From: an archaeon GW2011_AR15
GTDB taxonomy: Archaea; Nanobdellota; Nanobdellia; Woesearchaeales; GW2011-AR15
Assembly (NCBI GenBank): GCA_000830295.1
Contig: CP010425.1
Location: forward strand, 689,308 to 753,307
Direction of reading: 5' to 3'
Length of the DNA stretch: 64,000 nt
Below the pieces are notes generated by a model. That model saw nothing but the letters and a program-made list of their open reading frames with translations, did not search any database and was not told the DNA's origin. The position numbers and the translations under genes were made by a program. Shown in pieces: positions 32,942 through 41,807 of the stretch. Each line of letters begins with the position of its first letter. Position 1 is the stretch's first letter.

Positions 32942-33871
32942 TTAAGCCTCAGCCCTGGCCTTTTCCATCTCTTTGTCAAGGAAGCTCAGGCTGTCTATAA
33001 GCTCCTTGTAGCTGTTTCTCACAGTGACTTCTGTCACGTCAGCAACCTTGGCTATCTCTGCCTGGGTCTTCTTCTCATTGTGTATTTTTGATGCAATGTA
33101 AAGAGCGCCTGCAGCGATTCCTTTCGGAGACCTTCCTGAAGTTATCTCTTCTTTTGTTGCTATCTGCACAATGTCAAGGGCCTTTGTCTGGGTTTTTGGC
33201 TCAAGTTTGAGCTCTGATGCAAACCTTGTAACATAGTTCATGGGGTCAATCGGAAGCGTCCTTATGTTAAGGTTCCTTGAGACATACTTGAAGTTCTTTG
33301 CAACCTTCTTCTTGTCTATCCCCGTAACTTCTGAAACTTCATTAAGCGTCCTTGGAATATCATACATCCTCAGCACAGCATAGACAACTCCGGCAACAAC
33401 TGCCTCTGTTGAGTGGCCTCTTACAAGCCCCCTCTGCACTGCCTCTGTGTATATCCTTGAGATCTCCTCTTCAACATAACCGGGAAGGCCGAGTACAGAA
33501 ACAATTCTTTTTATCTCTGACAGGGCAAGCCTCAGGTTTGATTCTATTGCAGTTGAGACCCTCCTCTGCCACAGCCTAAGCCTGTAGAACCTGTCTTTGT
33601 CTTTCTTTGAAAGCTTATAGAGGTCTGACTTAGTCCCTATTGTGGTTCCAAGCCCCCTGTCCTCCTGCGTGTATGTCAGGGGCGCTCCTGTCCTTCTCCT
33701 GCTCTGCCCGCCGTCTGAGTCGAATTCCCTCCACTCCTGGCCGAAATCAAATAGCTTGTCATCTAGCACAAGGCCGCATGACTTGCATGTTACCTCCCCT
33801 TTTTCCTTGTTCCAGTTCAGCAGCTCAGCGCCGCATTCCGGGCATTTCTTGTAATGCATATCTTTAATCAT
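32942..33871 (-). CDS. tfb: Transcription initiation factor B (TFB)
   Basis: A 309-residue TFIIB homologue that links TBP at the TATA box to RNA polymerase. N-terminal zinc ribbon CPEC...CKSC (about 9-32), B-reader/linker RRRTGAPLTYT, and two cyclin folds (about 115-200 and 210-300) with VTRFASELKLEPKTQTKALDI in the second. GGAGGAGAAAA precedes the ATG; a TATA-like element about 100 bases upstream suggests an untranslated leader of roughly 80 bases. Confidence 0.97.
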   Translation of the reverse strand: MIKDMHYKKCPECGAELLNWNKEKGEVTCKSCGLVLDDKLFDFGQEWREFDSDGGQSRRRTGAPLTYTQEDRGLGTTIGTKSDLYKLSKKDKDRFYRLRLWQRRVSTAIESNLRLALSEIKRIVSVLGLPGYVEEEISRIYTEAVQRGLVRGHSTEAVVAGVVYAVLRMYDIPRTLNEVSEVTGIDKKKVAKNFKYVSRNLNIRTLPIDPMNYVTRFASELKLEPKTQTKALDIVQIATKEEITSGRSPKGIAAGALYIASKIHNEKKTQAEIAKVADVTEVTVRNSYKELIDSLSFLDKEMEKARAEA

Positions 33872-34113
33872 TTTTCTCCTCCACAGGTAGGTCTTTCTAG
33901 CTTTTGCCTACCACCCCTAATGAGAAAGACACTTCTGAATACTGTTTTAAAAAGGGTTAACCACACGTTGTATATAAAGGTTTCGGAATTTATCCTCTGG
34001 CAACCAAATTCCGAGAGCTCTTGAAATTTGTGGCAAATTTCAAAAGGTTTCGGTGATTTATGAGGGAAAGCCTTTCAAAAATGTTTATAAAACTTATTCT
34101 TTTTCTAGGGGTT
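33872..34113. promoter_or_regulatory. Divergent tfb/aRF1 control region with nested repeats
   Basis: Direct repeat AAAGGTTTCGG at 33976-33986 and 34043-34053; inverted repeat TCGGAATTT (33983-33991) with AAATTCCGA (34006-34014); and a 10-bp perfect hairpin TTGAAATTTG-TGG-CAAATTTCAA (34021-34043). A minus TATA-like TTTATATA (about 33971-33979) can serve tfb, and a plus TTTATAAAACTTA (34083-34095) serves aRF1 at 34114. The same AT block read on the plus strand could also start a short RNA covering the hairpin. Confidence 0.45.
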
Positions 34114-35211
34114 ATGGCAATCACATCAAGGCAGAGGAGGGAGCTGCTCAAATTCATAAAAAAACTGGAGCCTATAAAGGGAAGGCACACTGAGCTTGTC
34201 TCAGTCTACATACCTGCAGGATATGATATGATTAAGATAATCCAGCAGCTTGCGCAGGAGCAGGGGACAGCATCCAACATAAAGGATTCTACAACAAGGA
34301 AAAACGTGACTGATTCTCTTGAGAGGATGATACAGCATTTGCGGCTATTCAGGAAAACCCCTGAGCACGGCCTGGCTGTATTTTCAGGCAATGTTGCGGA
34401 AAAGGACGGGCAGCAGGATATAGAAGTGTTTTCTGTAGAGCCGCCTGAGCCCCTGAATTTCAGGCTTTACAGGTGTGACAAGAGCTTTGTGCTGGATGCC
34501 CTGAAAGAAATTGCGGAGAAGAAGGATATATATGGCCTTATTGTGATGGACAAGAGGGAAGGGGATATTGCACTGCTGAAGGGAAAATCAATTATTCCGC
34601 TTACAAAATCAACCTCCTATGTCCCGGGCAAGACAAGGGCAGGTGGGCAGTCAGCAGCAAGGTTCGAGAGGCTGAGGGAAGGCGCAGCAAAGGAATTCTT
34701 CTCAAAGCTTGGGGAGTATGTTAAAGAGCAGTTCCTCTACAACAAGGACCTCAAGGGCATAATTGTCGGAGGGCCCGGCCTGACAAAAAATGAATTTGTG
34801 GACGGGAATTACATCACAGACCAGGTGAAGAGGAAAATCATAGCCATAAAGGACCTGAGCTACACAGGTGATTTCGGCCTGCAGGAGCTCGTGGACAGGA
34901 GCCAGGATGTGCTTGCCAATGAAGAGATTGCCAAGGAGAAGGCATCCATGCAGAGGTTCTTTGAAATGCTCTCAAAAAAGCCGAAGCAGGTCGCATACGG
35001 CGAAGCGGATGTCAGGAAAAGGCTTGAGGAAGGCGCTGTTGATGTCGTGCTCCTGAGCGAGACTGTTCCGGATGAAAAAATCGACGAGTTTGAGCAGATA
35101 GCAGAGAGATACAGCAGCAGGGTTGAGGTAATCTCAGAGGAGACAAGGGAAGGCGTGCAGCTGAGGGATATGGGAAAGTTCGCAGCAGTGCTGAGATATG
35201 AGATGCACTGA
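34114..35211 (+). CDS. prf1: Peptide chain release factor aRF1
   Basis: A 365-residue release factor that reads stop codons and hydrolyses peptidyl-tRNA. Catalytic GGQ is in TRAGGQSAARF; the decoding YxCxxxF motif is YRCDKSF. The NIKS stop-recognition motif is changed to NIKD (SNIKDSTTRKNV). The protein is shorter than typical archaeal aRF1 (about 410), mainly in the last domain. The ATG at 34114 lies 27 bases after a TATA-like box; the earlier ATG at 34060 is upstream of that box. Confidence 0.96.
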   Translation: MAITSRQRRELLKFIKKLEPIKGRHTELVSVYIPAGYDMIKIIQQLAQEQGTASNIKDSTTRKNVTDSLERMIQHLRLFRKTPEHGLAVFSGNVAEKDGQQDIEVFSVEPPEPLNFRLYRCDKSFVLDALKEIAEKKDIYGLIVMDKREGDIALLKGKSIIPLTKSTSYVPGKTRAGGQSAARFERLREGAAKEFFSKLGEYVKEQFLYNKDLKGIIVGGPGLTKNEFVDGNYITDQVKRKIIAIKDLSYTGDFGLQELVDRSQDVLANEEIAKEKASMQRFFEMLSKKPKQVAYGEADVRKRLEEGAVDVVLLSETVPDEKIDEFEQIAERYSSRVEVISEETREGVQLRDMGKFAAVLRYEMH

Positions 35212-35257
35212 GTCATAGATGTAAAGCCTTAAATAATCTCTTTCTTTTTTTATCCCA

Positions 35258-35911
35258 ATGCATCATCTCATAAAGAAAGCATTCACAGAGCTGTACAGCA
35301 AAGAGCCTGATTTTGATGCAAGGCTGAAATATTCAAGGGCATTCAAGGGATACAATGCCAATGTTAAATACACAAAATTTTCCATGGAGTTCAGGCTCTC
35401 ACACAGCTGGAAAGAGGTCAGCGATGAAATAAAAATCGGGCTGCTGCAGCACCTTCTCAATAAAGTCTATAAGACCGATATAGAAACAATAAACACCGAG
35501 CTTTATGAAATATTTCTAAAAAAGATTCCCGGCCTGGCAAAAAAGACAAAGTCACACCCTCTCCTCGAGGATTCATTCAGCAGGATGAATGATGAGTATT
35601 TTGACGGCATGATGTCTGCCCCAAATCTTGAGTTCGGCGACAAGGCATTCAGGACACTGGGCACATATGATTATACAACCGACACAATAAGGATATCAAC
35701 AGTGCTGAGGAAGAACATGACTCTTCTTGATTATGTGATGTATCATGAGATGCTCCACAAGAAATTCCAGTACAGGAAAACAGGAAAGCGGACAATCCAC
35801 CATTCAAGGGAATTCAGGCAATGGGAAAGCAGGTTCAGGGAGCCTGATGTCGAGAACAAGCTGAAGTGGTTTTTAAGGAAAGAAAAGCTGAAGAGCTTCT
35901 GGTTTACATAA
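35258..35911 (+). CDS. SprT-like zinc metallopeptidase
   Basis: A 217-residue protein with a zinc protease signature YHEMLHKKF (HExxH) near 170 and a third ligand candidate in IHHSREFRQWE. The size and N-terminal substrate region suit the SprT/DUF45-type group; the human SPRTN member cuts DNA-protein crosslinks. It lies next to release-factor and translation genes but is probably a separate unit with TATA-like upstream sequence. Confidence 0.75.
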   Translation: MHHLIKKAFTELYSKEPDFDARLKYSRAFKGYNANVKYTKFSMEFRLSHSWKEVSDEIKIGLLQHLLNKVYKTDIETINTELYEIFLKKIPGLAKKTKSHPLLEDSFSRMNDEYFDGMMSAPNLEFGDKAFRTLGTYDYTTDTIRISTVLRKNMTLLDYVMYHEMLHKKFQYRKTGKRTIHHSREFRQWESRFREPDVENKLKWFLRKEKLKSFWFT

Positions 35912-35979
35912 CCAGCAAAAACTATAAAAGGAGGTAAATTTATAAATCACTATAAAATTCTGAAAAGGGTGATAGTTTA

Positions 35980-36378
35980 ATGGCAGGAACAAAATTAAGC
36001 CACGTGGGCAGCATGAAAAAAGGCAACTATATTGTCCTTGAAGGTGTTGCATGCATTGTTTCAAATACACAGACATCAAGGCCGGGAAAACACGGTCATG
36101 CAAAGGTAAGGCTGGAAGCAGTGGGAATTATAGACGGCAAGAAAAGGCAGGTTGTCATGCCAGGCCACGATAATGTCGAAGTCCCGGTCATAGACAAGCT
36201 GAATGCCCAGGTGCTCTCAATATCAGGGGACATGGCCAATGTCATGGATATGGAATCATACGAGACATTCGACATGAAGGTGCCGGAAGAGCTCAAAGAT
36301 AAATTAACAGCAGGGATGACTGTCCTTTACTGGGGTATACTGGGGGACAGGGTCATCAAGCAGATTAAGGCGGATTGA
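35980..36378 (+). CDS. Translation factor aIF5A
   Basis: A 132-residue protein with the hypusine loop SRPGKHGHAK, whose Lys is modified to hypusine or deoxyhypusine. The factor helps ribosomes through difficult peptide bonds. Two beta-barrel domains are complete (loop domain to about 70, OB-fold 70-132). GGTGATAG lies 10 bases before the ATG. Followed at 2 bases by ribosomal protein L40e, a likely operon. Confidence 0.96.
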   Translation: MAGTKLSHVGSMKKGNYIVLEGVACIVSNTQTSRPGKHGHAKVRLEAVGIIDGKKRQVVMPGHDNVEVPVIDKLNAQVLSISGDMANVMDMESYETFDMKVPEELKDKLTAGMTVLYWGILGDRVIKQIKAD

Positions 36379-36380
36379 AA

Positions 36381-36542
36381 ATGGTTAAATTTCCAGAAGC
36401 AGATGCAAGGATATTCAGGGGGGTTTTTGTCTGCCGAAAGTGCAAGACAAAGACAAGGACATCCAACCTGAAGGTGCTGGCAGGAAAGGTCACCTGCAAG
36501 AAATGCGGCGGACATGCTTTCAGGCCATTAAGGAAGAAATAA
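36381..36542 (+). CDS. rpl40e: Ribosomal protein L40e
   Basis: A 53-residue basic protein with a zinc ribbon CRKC near 18-21 and CKKC near 39-42, flanked by FPEADARIFRGVFV and ending FRPLRKK. Sequence and length match archaeal L40e of the large subunit (fused to ubiquitin in eukaryotes). It starts two bases after aIF5A, sharing its promoter. Confidence 0.9.
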   Translation: MVKFPEADARIFRGVFVCRKCKTKTRTSNLKVLAGKVTCKKCGGHAFRPLRKK

Positions 36543-36568
36543 GCTTCACTGACTCTGGTTTTTAGAAA

Positions 36569-37774
36569 ATGGTTTTTCAGCTTTTTGGAGAGTATACAGG
36601 AGTAATTGTATTTTACGGCCTTGTATTTCTTTTAGTCTATCTGAACAGGCACAGATTCGAGAAGCACGGCTCGCTGATGTATCTCTACAAGACACAGTTC
36701 GGCATAAAGTTCATGAAGAAAGTCAGCCGGAAATTCAGGAAGCCCATAAAGATTCTTGGCTATACAGGCATAGTGGCTGCATATATAGGATTTTTTTTTG
36801 TCGTCTACATTCTTTTCCAGGCAGCATATGATATTATTGCTGATACTCCTGGAGCAGTCGGCGGAAGCCCTGTGATTCCGGGGCTGCCGATAGCAGGGCT
36901 TGGGATAAGGTTCCCTCTGATAATCGGCTGGATAAGCCTTTTCATAATAATGATAGTGCATGAGTTCGCGCACGGCATAATGGCGAAGGCGCACAATATA
37001 AAGATAAAAAGCTCGGGGATTGCCTTTTTCGGCCCGATACTCGGGGCATTTGTAGAGCCTGATGAAGAGAGGCTGGAAAAGAAATCCCACAAGGTGCAGC
37101 ATTCTATATTTGCAGCAGGCCCTGTCTCAAATGCAGTGCTGTGGATTGTCTGCATAATGCTTATGGTCCCTGTGGGAGCTGCAATAGTGAGCATGACCAC
37201 TCCTCAGGGTGTGACCGTTGGGATAATACAGAATGAGAGCCTGCCGGCATTCAGGTCAGGCCTTCCTGAAAACTCAGTTATAACAGGCATAAACCAGTAT
37301 GAAATAACAAACATAACCTCTCTCGAGAATGCACTGGCAGAAATGAAGCCAAGGCAAAAGATGACAGTCAGGACAAACGAGGGCAGCTACAACCTCACTG
37401 CACTTTCGCACCCTGATAATTCCTCAAAGGCATACATAGGGATATGGATATACGGGGAAGACAGGATACTGAAGGATAATACAGTTTTCCATAATGCCGG
37501 CTACAGCGCACTGCAATGGATACTTGAGCTGCTGGTATGGACAGCCTTCATAAGCATAAATATAGCCCTGATAAACCTTTTCCCTGTTTTCATAACAGAC
37601 GGGGCAAGGATGCTGAAACTGAATTTTGAGATGATATTCAGGGATAAAGAGAAAGCTGCACAATACTGGGTATTTGCAAATTCCCTTGGGCTGACTGTAG
37701 TACTCATACTATTGTTTTTCCCGCTCATCCGCACAATGCTCAATCTTTTCATAGGGTTTATCATAAGCTTTTAA
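36569..37774 (+). CDS. Site-2 metalloprotease with PDZ domain
   Basis: A 401-residue intramembrane zinc protease (M50). HEFAHGIMAKAHNIK carries HExxH near 132-136; the third ligand Asp is in NLFPVFITDGARML near 350. A PDZ domain lies between (about 215-290, SLPAFRSGLPENSVITGINQ). Such enzymes release regulators or signal peptides from membranes. It is downstream of L40e by 26 bases, perhaps cotranscribed. Confidence 0.92.
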   Translation: MVFQLFGEYTGVIVFYGLVFLLVYLNRHRFEKHGSLMYLYKTQFGIKFMKKVSRKFRKPIKILGYTGIVAAYIGFFFVVYILFQAAYDIIADTPGAVGGSPVIPGLPIAGLGIRFPLIIGWISLFIIMIVHEFAHGIMAKAHNIKIKSSGIAFFGPILGAFVEPDEERLEKKSHKVQHSIFAAGPVSNAVLWIVCIMLMVPVGAAIVSMTTPQGVTVGIIQNESLPAFRSGLPENSVITGINQYEITNITSLENALAEMKPRQKMTVRTNEGSYNLTALSHPDNSSKAYIGIWIYGEDRILKDNTVFHNAGYSALQWILELLVWTAFISINIALINLFPVFITDGARMLKLNFEMIFRDKEKAAQYWVFANSLGLTVVLILLFFPLIRTMLNLFIGFIISF

Positions 37775-37798
37775 TTGCAGGACTTTTTCCTTCTCACC

Positions 37799-38521
37799 AT
37801 GATAACTGTTGTGCTTGTCAGGCCAGAGACACAGGAGAATATAGGATTCATAGCAAGGGCAATGAAGAATTTTGAGCTTGACAGGCTGCTGATAATAAAG
37901 CCGGGATGCGATCCAAAAGGGGAAAGGGCAATGGTTGTAAGCAAGCATGCCCGTGAAATCCTTGAAAAAGCTGCTGTGAAAGACTATGCTTATTTTTCAG
38001 AGCTGAAAAAAAATTTTGATATTGTTGTGGGGACAACGTCTGTGCTGGGCAGCGACTACAATATTCCCAGGACACCCCTGACGCCGGAAGAATTTGTCTC
38101 AAAGATTGATGGCAGCCAGAACATTGCCCTTGTTTTCGGAAATGAAGGAGACGGGCTTTCGAACGATGAGATAAAAAGATGCAATTTTGTAATTACAATC
38201 CCCTCCGCAAAAACATACAGTGCATTAAACATAAGCCATGCAGCATCAATAATATTTTACGAGCTGTACAAGAAATTCGGGCAGAACAAAGTCAACTCCC
38301 ACATAGAGAGAATTTCCAAAAAACAGAAAGAAGTCATGATGCAGAAAATAGAAAGCATAATTTCAGGGCTTCAGTTCACGACAGAGCGGAAGAAAGAAAC
38401 TCAGAAGATAACATGGGACAAGATACTGGACCAGGCTATGATGTCAAAAAGAGAGGCATTTGTGATAATGGGACTGTTCAGGAAAATAGACGAAAAAATT
38501 AACAAGTCTTCACGCCGCTGA
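37799..38521 (+). CDS. trmJ: TrmJ-like tRNA 2'-O-methyltransferase
   Basis: A 240-residue SPOUT-fold enzyme. The knotted SAM site contains LVFGNEGDGLSNDE and SALNISHAASI, and MITVVLVRPETQENIGFIARAM is the TrmJ/TrmH opening that methylates the 2'-OH of tRNA position 32. A C-terminal helical extension (about 165-240) fits TrmJ. ATG at 37799 is chosen; the upstream TTG at 37775 adds only eight residues. Confidence 0.9.
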   Translation: MITVVLVRPETQENIGFIARAMKNFELDRLLIIKPGCDPKGERAMVVSKHAREILEKAAVKDYAYFSELKKNFDIVVGTTSVLGSDYNIPRTPLTPEEFVSKIDGSQNIALVFGNEGDGLSNDEIKRCNFVITIPSAKTYSALNISHAASIIFYELYKKFGQNKVNSHIERISKKQKEVMMQKIESIISGLQFTTERKKETQKITWDKILDQAMMSKREAFVIMGLFRKIDEKINKSSRR

Positions 38522-38957
38522 ATGACATCTTTCTGATGCTGCACATGAATTCCCCACTATCATGCTCAACCAGGGGGGTTATGGTGATTTTCTTTATATC
38601 CCCGTTTTCTTTTCCGTACTCAACAACGCTTGTTGCAACATCACCCGGGTTGAGGTTAAGATTTTCTATCCTTCTTACTGCCTTCCCTTTTTCCCCTGAA
38701 ATCTCCAAAACTGCGCCCTCTATAACAGACCTCCCGTCATTCTTCAGTATCATCTGAAGCCTTGAATTGTCGGGAAAGACGCATAGCACCTGCTCATTGC
38801 TTATTTCGTGTATTGAAAGGGAGGATTCTTTGCATTCCTTAGGGGATGAAAGATAGACAAATGCCCTGTATCCAAAAAATAATACTGCAATAAGGATAAC
38901 AGCATATACTACATATTTCAGAGAAAAATCGGCTTTTTCTGAGCTATGCTTTGGCAT
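38499..38957 (-). CDS. Membrane-anchored protein with exposed beta domain
   Basis: A 152-residue protein. A cytoplasmic stretch (1-14), one membrane helix (15-33), then a soluble domain with strands (RLQMILKNDGRSVIEGAVLEI) and four Cys (KECKESS, VLCVF, FMCSI, KTC) that could form two disulfides outside the cell. Overlaps the upstream regulator by 14 bases, so the two form an operon. Role unknown. Confidence 0.7.
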   Translation of the reverse strand: MPKHSSEKADFSLKYVVYAVILIAVLFFGYRAFVYLSSPKECKESSLSIHEISNEQVLCVFPDNSRLQMILKNDGRSVIEGAVLEISGEKGKAVRRIENLNLNPGDVATSVVEYGKENGDIKKITITPLVEHDSGEFMCSIRKMSFSGVKTC

Positions 38958-39264
38958 CTTTCACCGCCTTCTTCACTCTTGCGTCCCCTTTTGGAGAGGC
39001 GCTTCTTCCGAGCCTGTAATACACTTTCTCGGCCATCTCGCCCCAGGAATAATCGCCTTTCTCCTTCTCAACTTTCTCTATCTCAAATTCCCCGAGCTCA
39101 ACCCCTTTCCGGAGATGGTAATATATCGAGCGCATGGTAACTTTAGGGAAAATTCCCACATAGTGCTTGTATATGTCATAGCCATATCCCTTGCCCAGGA
39201 AATAGAGTATCTCAACAATGTTCTGCCTTATCTGTGAACTTACGGGCCTGCCTCTCTGTTTCAT
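38944..39264 (-). CDS. Winged-helix (PadR-like) transcription regulator
   Basis: A 106-residue winged-helix protein. IRQNIVEILYFLGKGYGYDIYKH forms the first helices and VTMRSIYYHLRKGVELGEFE is the recognition helix plus wing, the PadR/MarR arrangement. No effector domain is attached. It probably controls itself and the membrane protein that follows. Leaderless start; TATA-like TATATATC upstream (about 39288-39297). Confidence 0.78.
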   Translation of the reverse strand: MKQRGRPVSSQIRQNIVEILYFLGKGYGYDIYKHYVGIFPKVTMRSIYYHLRKGVELGEFEIEKVEKEKGDYSWGEMAEKVYYRLGRSASPKGDARVKKAVKDAKA

Positions 39265-39323
39265 CAGATTAGTATTGTAGAGAATGGTTTATATATCTTT
39301 TCATAATAGAGAATAAGTGCAGA

Positions 39324-39557
39324 TCAGTTTGGCATGTTTCTTTTGTAATAGTATTGCCCAGGCATCTGTTTTCCAGGGTGGTTTCCAAAATACTTGGAAG
39401 GGTCACTCATAATCTCTTCAATGGCATTCTTTGCATTAATCCCCGCAAGATACAGCTCAGAAGGGAGAATCCCGGTTTTGGCAGTTATGCCTACAATAAC
39501 AGAAGCAGCTATAAGCTGAGCCGCTTCATCAAGGACTATCTTTGCCAGGTTGCTCAT
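39324..39557 (-). CDS. Small protein of unknown function
   Basis: A 77-residue protein. The first half is a long helix of Ala/Ile/Val (LAKIVLDEAAQLIAASVIVGITAKTG), the end a polar, Tyr/Lys/Pro-rich tail (KYFGNHPGKQMPGQYYYKRN). It might be a small membrane-associated or structural protein. The ATG at 39557 is used; an upstream TTG adds two residues. No family recognised. Confidence 0.55.
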   Translation of the reverse strand: MSNLAKIVLDEAAQLIAASVIVGITAKTGILPSELYLAGINAKNAIEEIMSDPSKYFGNHPGKQMPGQYYYKRNMPN

Positions 39558-39607
39558 AATCAATTACCACAGACATGTTTATATTTAAATTATTCGTTTT
39601 ACATAAT

Positions 39608-40549
39608 ATGAAGCAGATTTTTGTCCTGTCAAAAGAGAACATAGGGCTTGCAAAAGCCGAAGCGCTTTCCCTTGCCAAGCCGCAGGAATATGAGCTTATT
39701 GGCAATCTCCTTATAGCAGAAGCAAAAAAAGATTTTAGCCGGAGATTGGGTCTGACTCATTCTGCATATATGTTTTTATTCAGGTGCAGGGAAGAAGAGC
39801 TGCCGGAAAAAATAATGGCGTATGACTGGAACAGGATATACAGGAAAAATTTCTGTGTCAGGGTGCATGGCAGCAGAAAGTTTTCAGAGCGCGAAATCTC
39901 AACTATGGTATGGAAGCAGCTTGAAAATCCGAAAGTAAAGCTAAGTGGTTCAGGAACAAGGATTAAGTTTTTCTTTGAGGGGGGAATGGTGATAGCCGGA
40001 CTGTTTCTCTATGATGCAGACAAATCACAGCTCAAAAGAAAGGCGCACATGAGGCCGAAGCTTCATCCGACTTCCCTTCACCCGTCGCTGGCAAAAGCAT
40101 GCATAAACCTTACAGGCCTTGAAAAAGGCACAGTGCTTGACCCGTTCTGCGGCTCAGGAGGAATACTCATAGAGGCAGGGCTGATGGGGCTTAATGCAGT
40201 GGGATATGATATTGATGATGAGCAGCTGAAGAGGGCGGAAATAAACCTGAAGCATTACGGCCTGAAAAACTGCAGGCTTGAAAAAAAAGATGCAACAGCA
40301 CTGGAATCAAAAGCCGATGCGGTTGTGACAGACCCCCCATACGGCAAAGGCTCCAGGGGGAAAAATCTCGAAAAATTATATATGGACTTTCTCTGGTCAG
40401 CAAGAAAAATTACAGGAAACATGGTTGTTATATTTCCGGACTTTATTGATTACAGGCAGATAATAGAAAAATCAGGATGGAAAATAAAAGGCGAATTTAG
40501 GGTTTATATCCACAAATCCCTGACAAGAATAATCCTGAAGCTCATTTAG
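39608..40549 (+). CDS. Trm11/TrmG10-like tRNA guanosine N2-methyltransferase
   Basis: A 313-residue enzyme. A THUMP-like N-terminus (about 50-150) is followed by a methyltransferase core with VLDPFCGSGGILIEAGLMG (SAM site) and VVTDPPYGKGSRG (catalytic N-D-P-P-Y type, here DPPY). It methylates the exocyclic N2 of guanosine in tRNA, position 10 in archaeal TrmG10. ATG at 39608 lies about 25 bases after TATA-like ATATTTAAATTA; the earlier frame start 39575 precedes that box. Confidence 0.9.
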   Translation: MKQIFVLSKENIGLAKAEALSLAKPQEYELIGNLLIAEAKKDFSRRLGLTHSAYMFLFRCREEELPEKIMAYDWNRIYRKNFCVRVHGSRKFSEREISTMVWKQLENPKVKLSGSGTRIKFFFEGGMVIAGLFLYDADKSQLKRKAHMRPKLHPTSLHPSLAKACINLTGLEKGTVLDPFCGSGGILIEAGLMGLNAVGYDIDDEQLKRAEINLKHYGLKNCRLEKKDATALESKADAVVTDPPYGKGSRGKNLEKLYMDFLWSARKITGNMVVIFPDFIDYRQIIEKSGWKIKGEFRVYIHKSLTRIILKLI

Positions 40550-41099
40550 CCCTGCTTTCTTTCTCAGCTTTCATCAGGAAATCCATAAGTGCAGTAATTT
40601 TCTTTTTGTCCATCACATACCCTTTTACTTTCATAAGAAGGTAATTCTTGTACGGCCTTACCATGTGCTGGATGCTGTCTATCTTCCTGCCGTTGAAATC
40701 GTAATTGCTGTATCCGGCAAGCTTTTTTCCGTTATATTTTTTCTCTTCCCTGAACTGAAGCTTTACATAAGTTCTGGGCATGCCCCAGTATTCCCCGTAT
40801 GCCCTGCTTGCAAAATGCAGCTGCCACCAGTTGTCCCTGTAATTGCCTTCCATCCTAGGCTGCTCCATGAACCTTGTTATGAAGTGGAATTTGAGCTTAT
40901 TGGCAAGATTCTTGAACATGATATGTATGATATAGAAGCCCATAGCAAATGCAGACAGGAGAATCTGCAGGAGAACCAGCAGGAGGTAAATTTCCAGGAT
41001 TATCTCCCCAGCAAGGAATAGATGGGTTATCAGTCCAAAATAAAAGAGACTGGCTAAAACAGAGCCTGCAATTACTGCGGTTTTTTGCGTGTTTCCCAT
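40542..41099 (-). CDS. Two-helix membrane protein with cytoplasmic domain
   Basis: A 185-residue protein: two helices (about 8-70), then a soluble part rich in aromatic and basic residues (NYRDNWWQLHFASRAYGEYW). The C-terminal part ends with a basic helix. It overlaps the convergent methyltransferase by 8 bases. No motif identifies a function; the exposed domain could contact nucleic acid or the membrane. Confidence 0.65.
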   Translation of the reverse strand: MGNTQKTAVIAGSVLASLFYFGLITHLFLAGEIILEIYLLLVLLQILLSAFAMGFYIIHIMFKNLANKLKFHFITRFMEQPRMEGNYRDNWWQLHFASRAYGEYWGMPRTYVKLQFREEKKYNGKKLAGYSNYDFNGRKIDSIQHMVRPYKNYLLMKVKGYVMDKKKITALMDFLMKAEKESRAK

Positions 41100-41137
41100 T
41101 TTTTTCCTAATTGATTCTATATTATTTTATATTTAAA

Positions 41138-41689
41138 TTATGCCATTATGAGGGCAAAGAGCGGCCCTAAAAACGATATGTAAAGGAAAGTGAATATGAA
41201 GCTCGTTATGCATTTTGATATTACATCAAAGGGAGGGTTCTGGATTATAACTGTCCTGTATATGAAATAGAGCACTGAATACATCAGCGCAGCAATGCTT
41301 CCGTATAAAATCATAGGGGCATTTCCAAATATGGCTACAGCAGCAGCAGTGGAGACGCTGTAAAAGAAGAAATTTGCGAAAGTCCCGTCTGATGCGATGA
41401 AGGTTACAAAATCAATAGCCAACGTATTTATTGCCACGAAGATTATTGCCTCTTTTATCCCTATGAATTTTGCCAGCATAATGGCTGAGAAATGCAGGGT
41501 ATCCAGAACGACGACTTTAAGGCCGAACATCCCCCTGATATATTTTAGTATATAGGCGGCAATGCTGAAAAGGAATATGAAGAATACAGTCTTGTTGAGC
41601 TTTATCAGGAAAAGCATGACTACAAGGGCAAGGACATAATACTTCAGATTCTTCACGAACTTGCTCTTTTTTTTTCCCTCTTCTGCCAC
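41138..41689 (-). CDS. Integral membrane protein
   Basis: A 183-residue protein with a Lys-rich cytoplasmic start (KKKSKFVKNLKYY) and about five or six helices. Helix rhythm and length resemble the protein at 71-601. The start codon is GTG at 41689 (GTGGCAGAAG); no ATG fits. Transporter S-component or membrane scaffold are possible, with no decisive motif. Confidence 0.65.
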   Translation of the reverse strand: MAEEGKKKSKFVKNLKYYVLALVVMLFLIKLNKTVFFIFLFSIAAYILKYIRGMFGLKVVVLDTLHFSAIMLAKFIGIKEAIIFVAINTLAIDFVTFIASDGTFANFFFYSVSTAAAVAIFGNAPMILYGSIAALMYSVLYFIYRTVIIQNPPFDVISKCITSFIFTFLYISFLGPLFALIMA

Positions 41690-41732
41690 GGTAGGGGGTA
41701 GAATGCAGGCAGATTATTTAAATCTTGACAAA

Positions 41733-41749
41733 ATCATACAAAGTATGAT
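41733..41749. promoter_or_regulatory. Short perfect inverted repeat in divergent intergenic region
   Basis: ATCATAC-AAA-GTATGAT in the space between the membrane-protein gene and TYW1. It lies about 60 bases before the TYW1 start and could be an operator site. No copies are seen elsewhere nearby. Confidence 0.35.
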
Positions 41750-41807
41750 ATTGTTTTACTATTGATTTTGAAATACATTTTTAAATGACCGCTGGTTTTC
41801 TCATTTT

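Noticed and set aside
34060-34113. N-terminal extension of aRF1
   Set aside because: A TATA-like box lies inside it and the conserved protein begins MAITSRQRREL at 34114.
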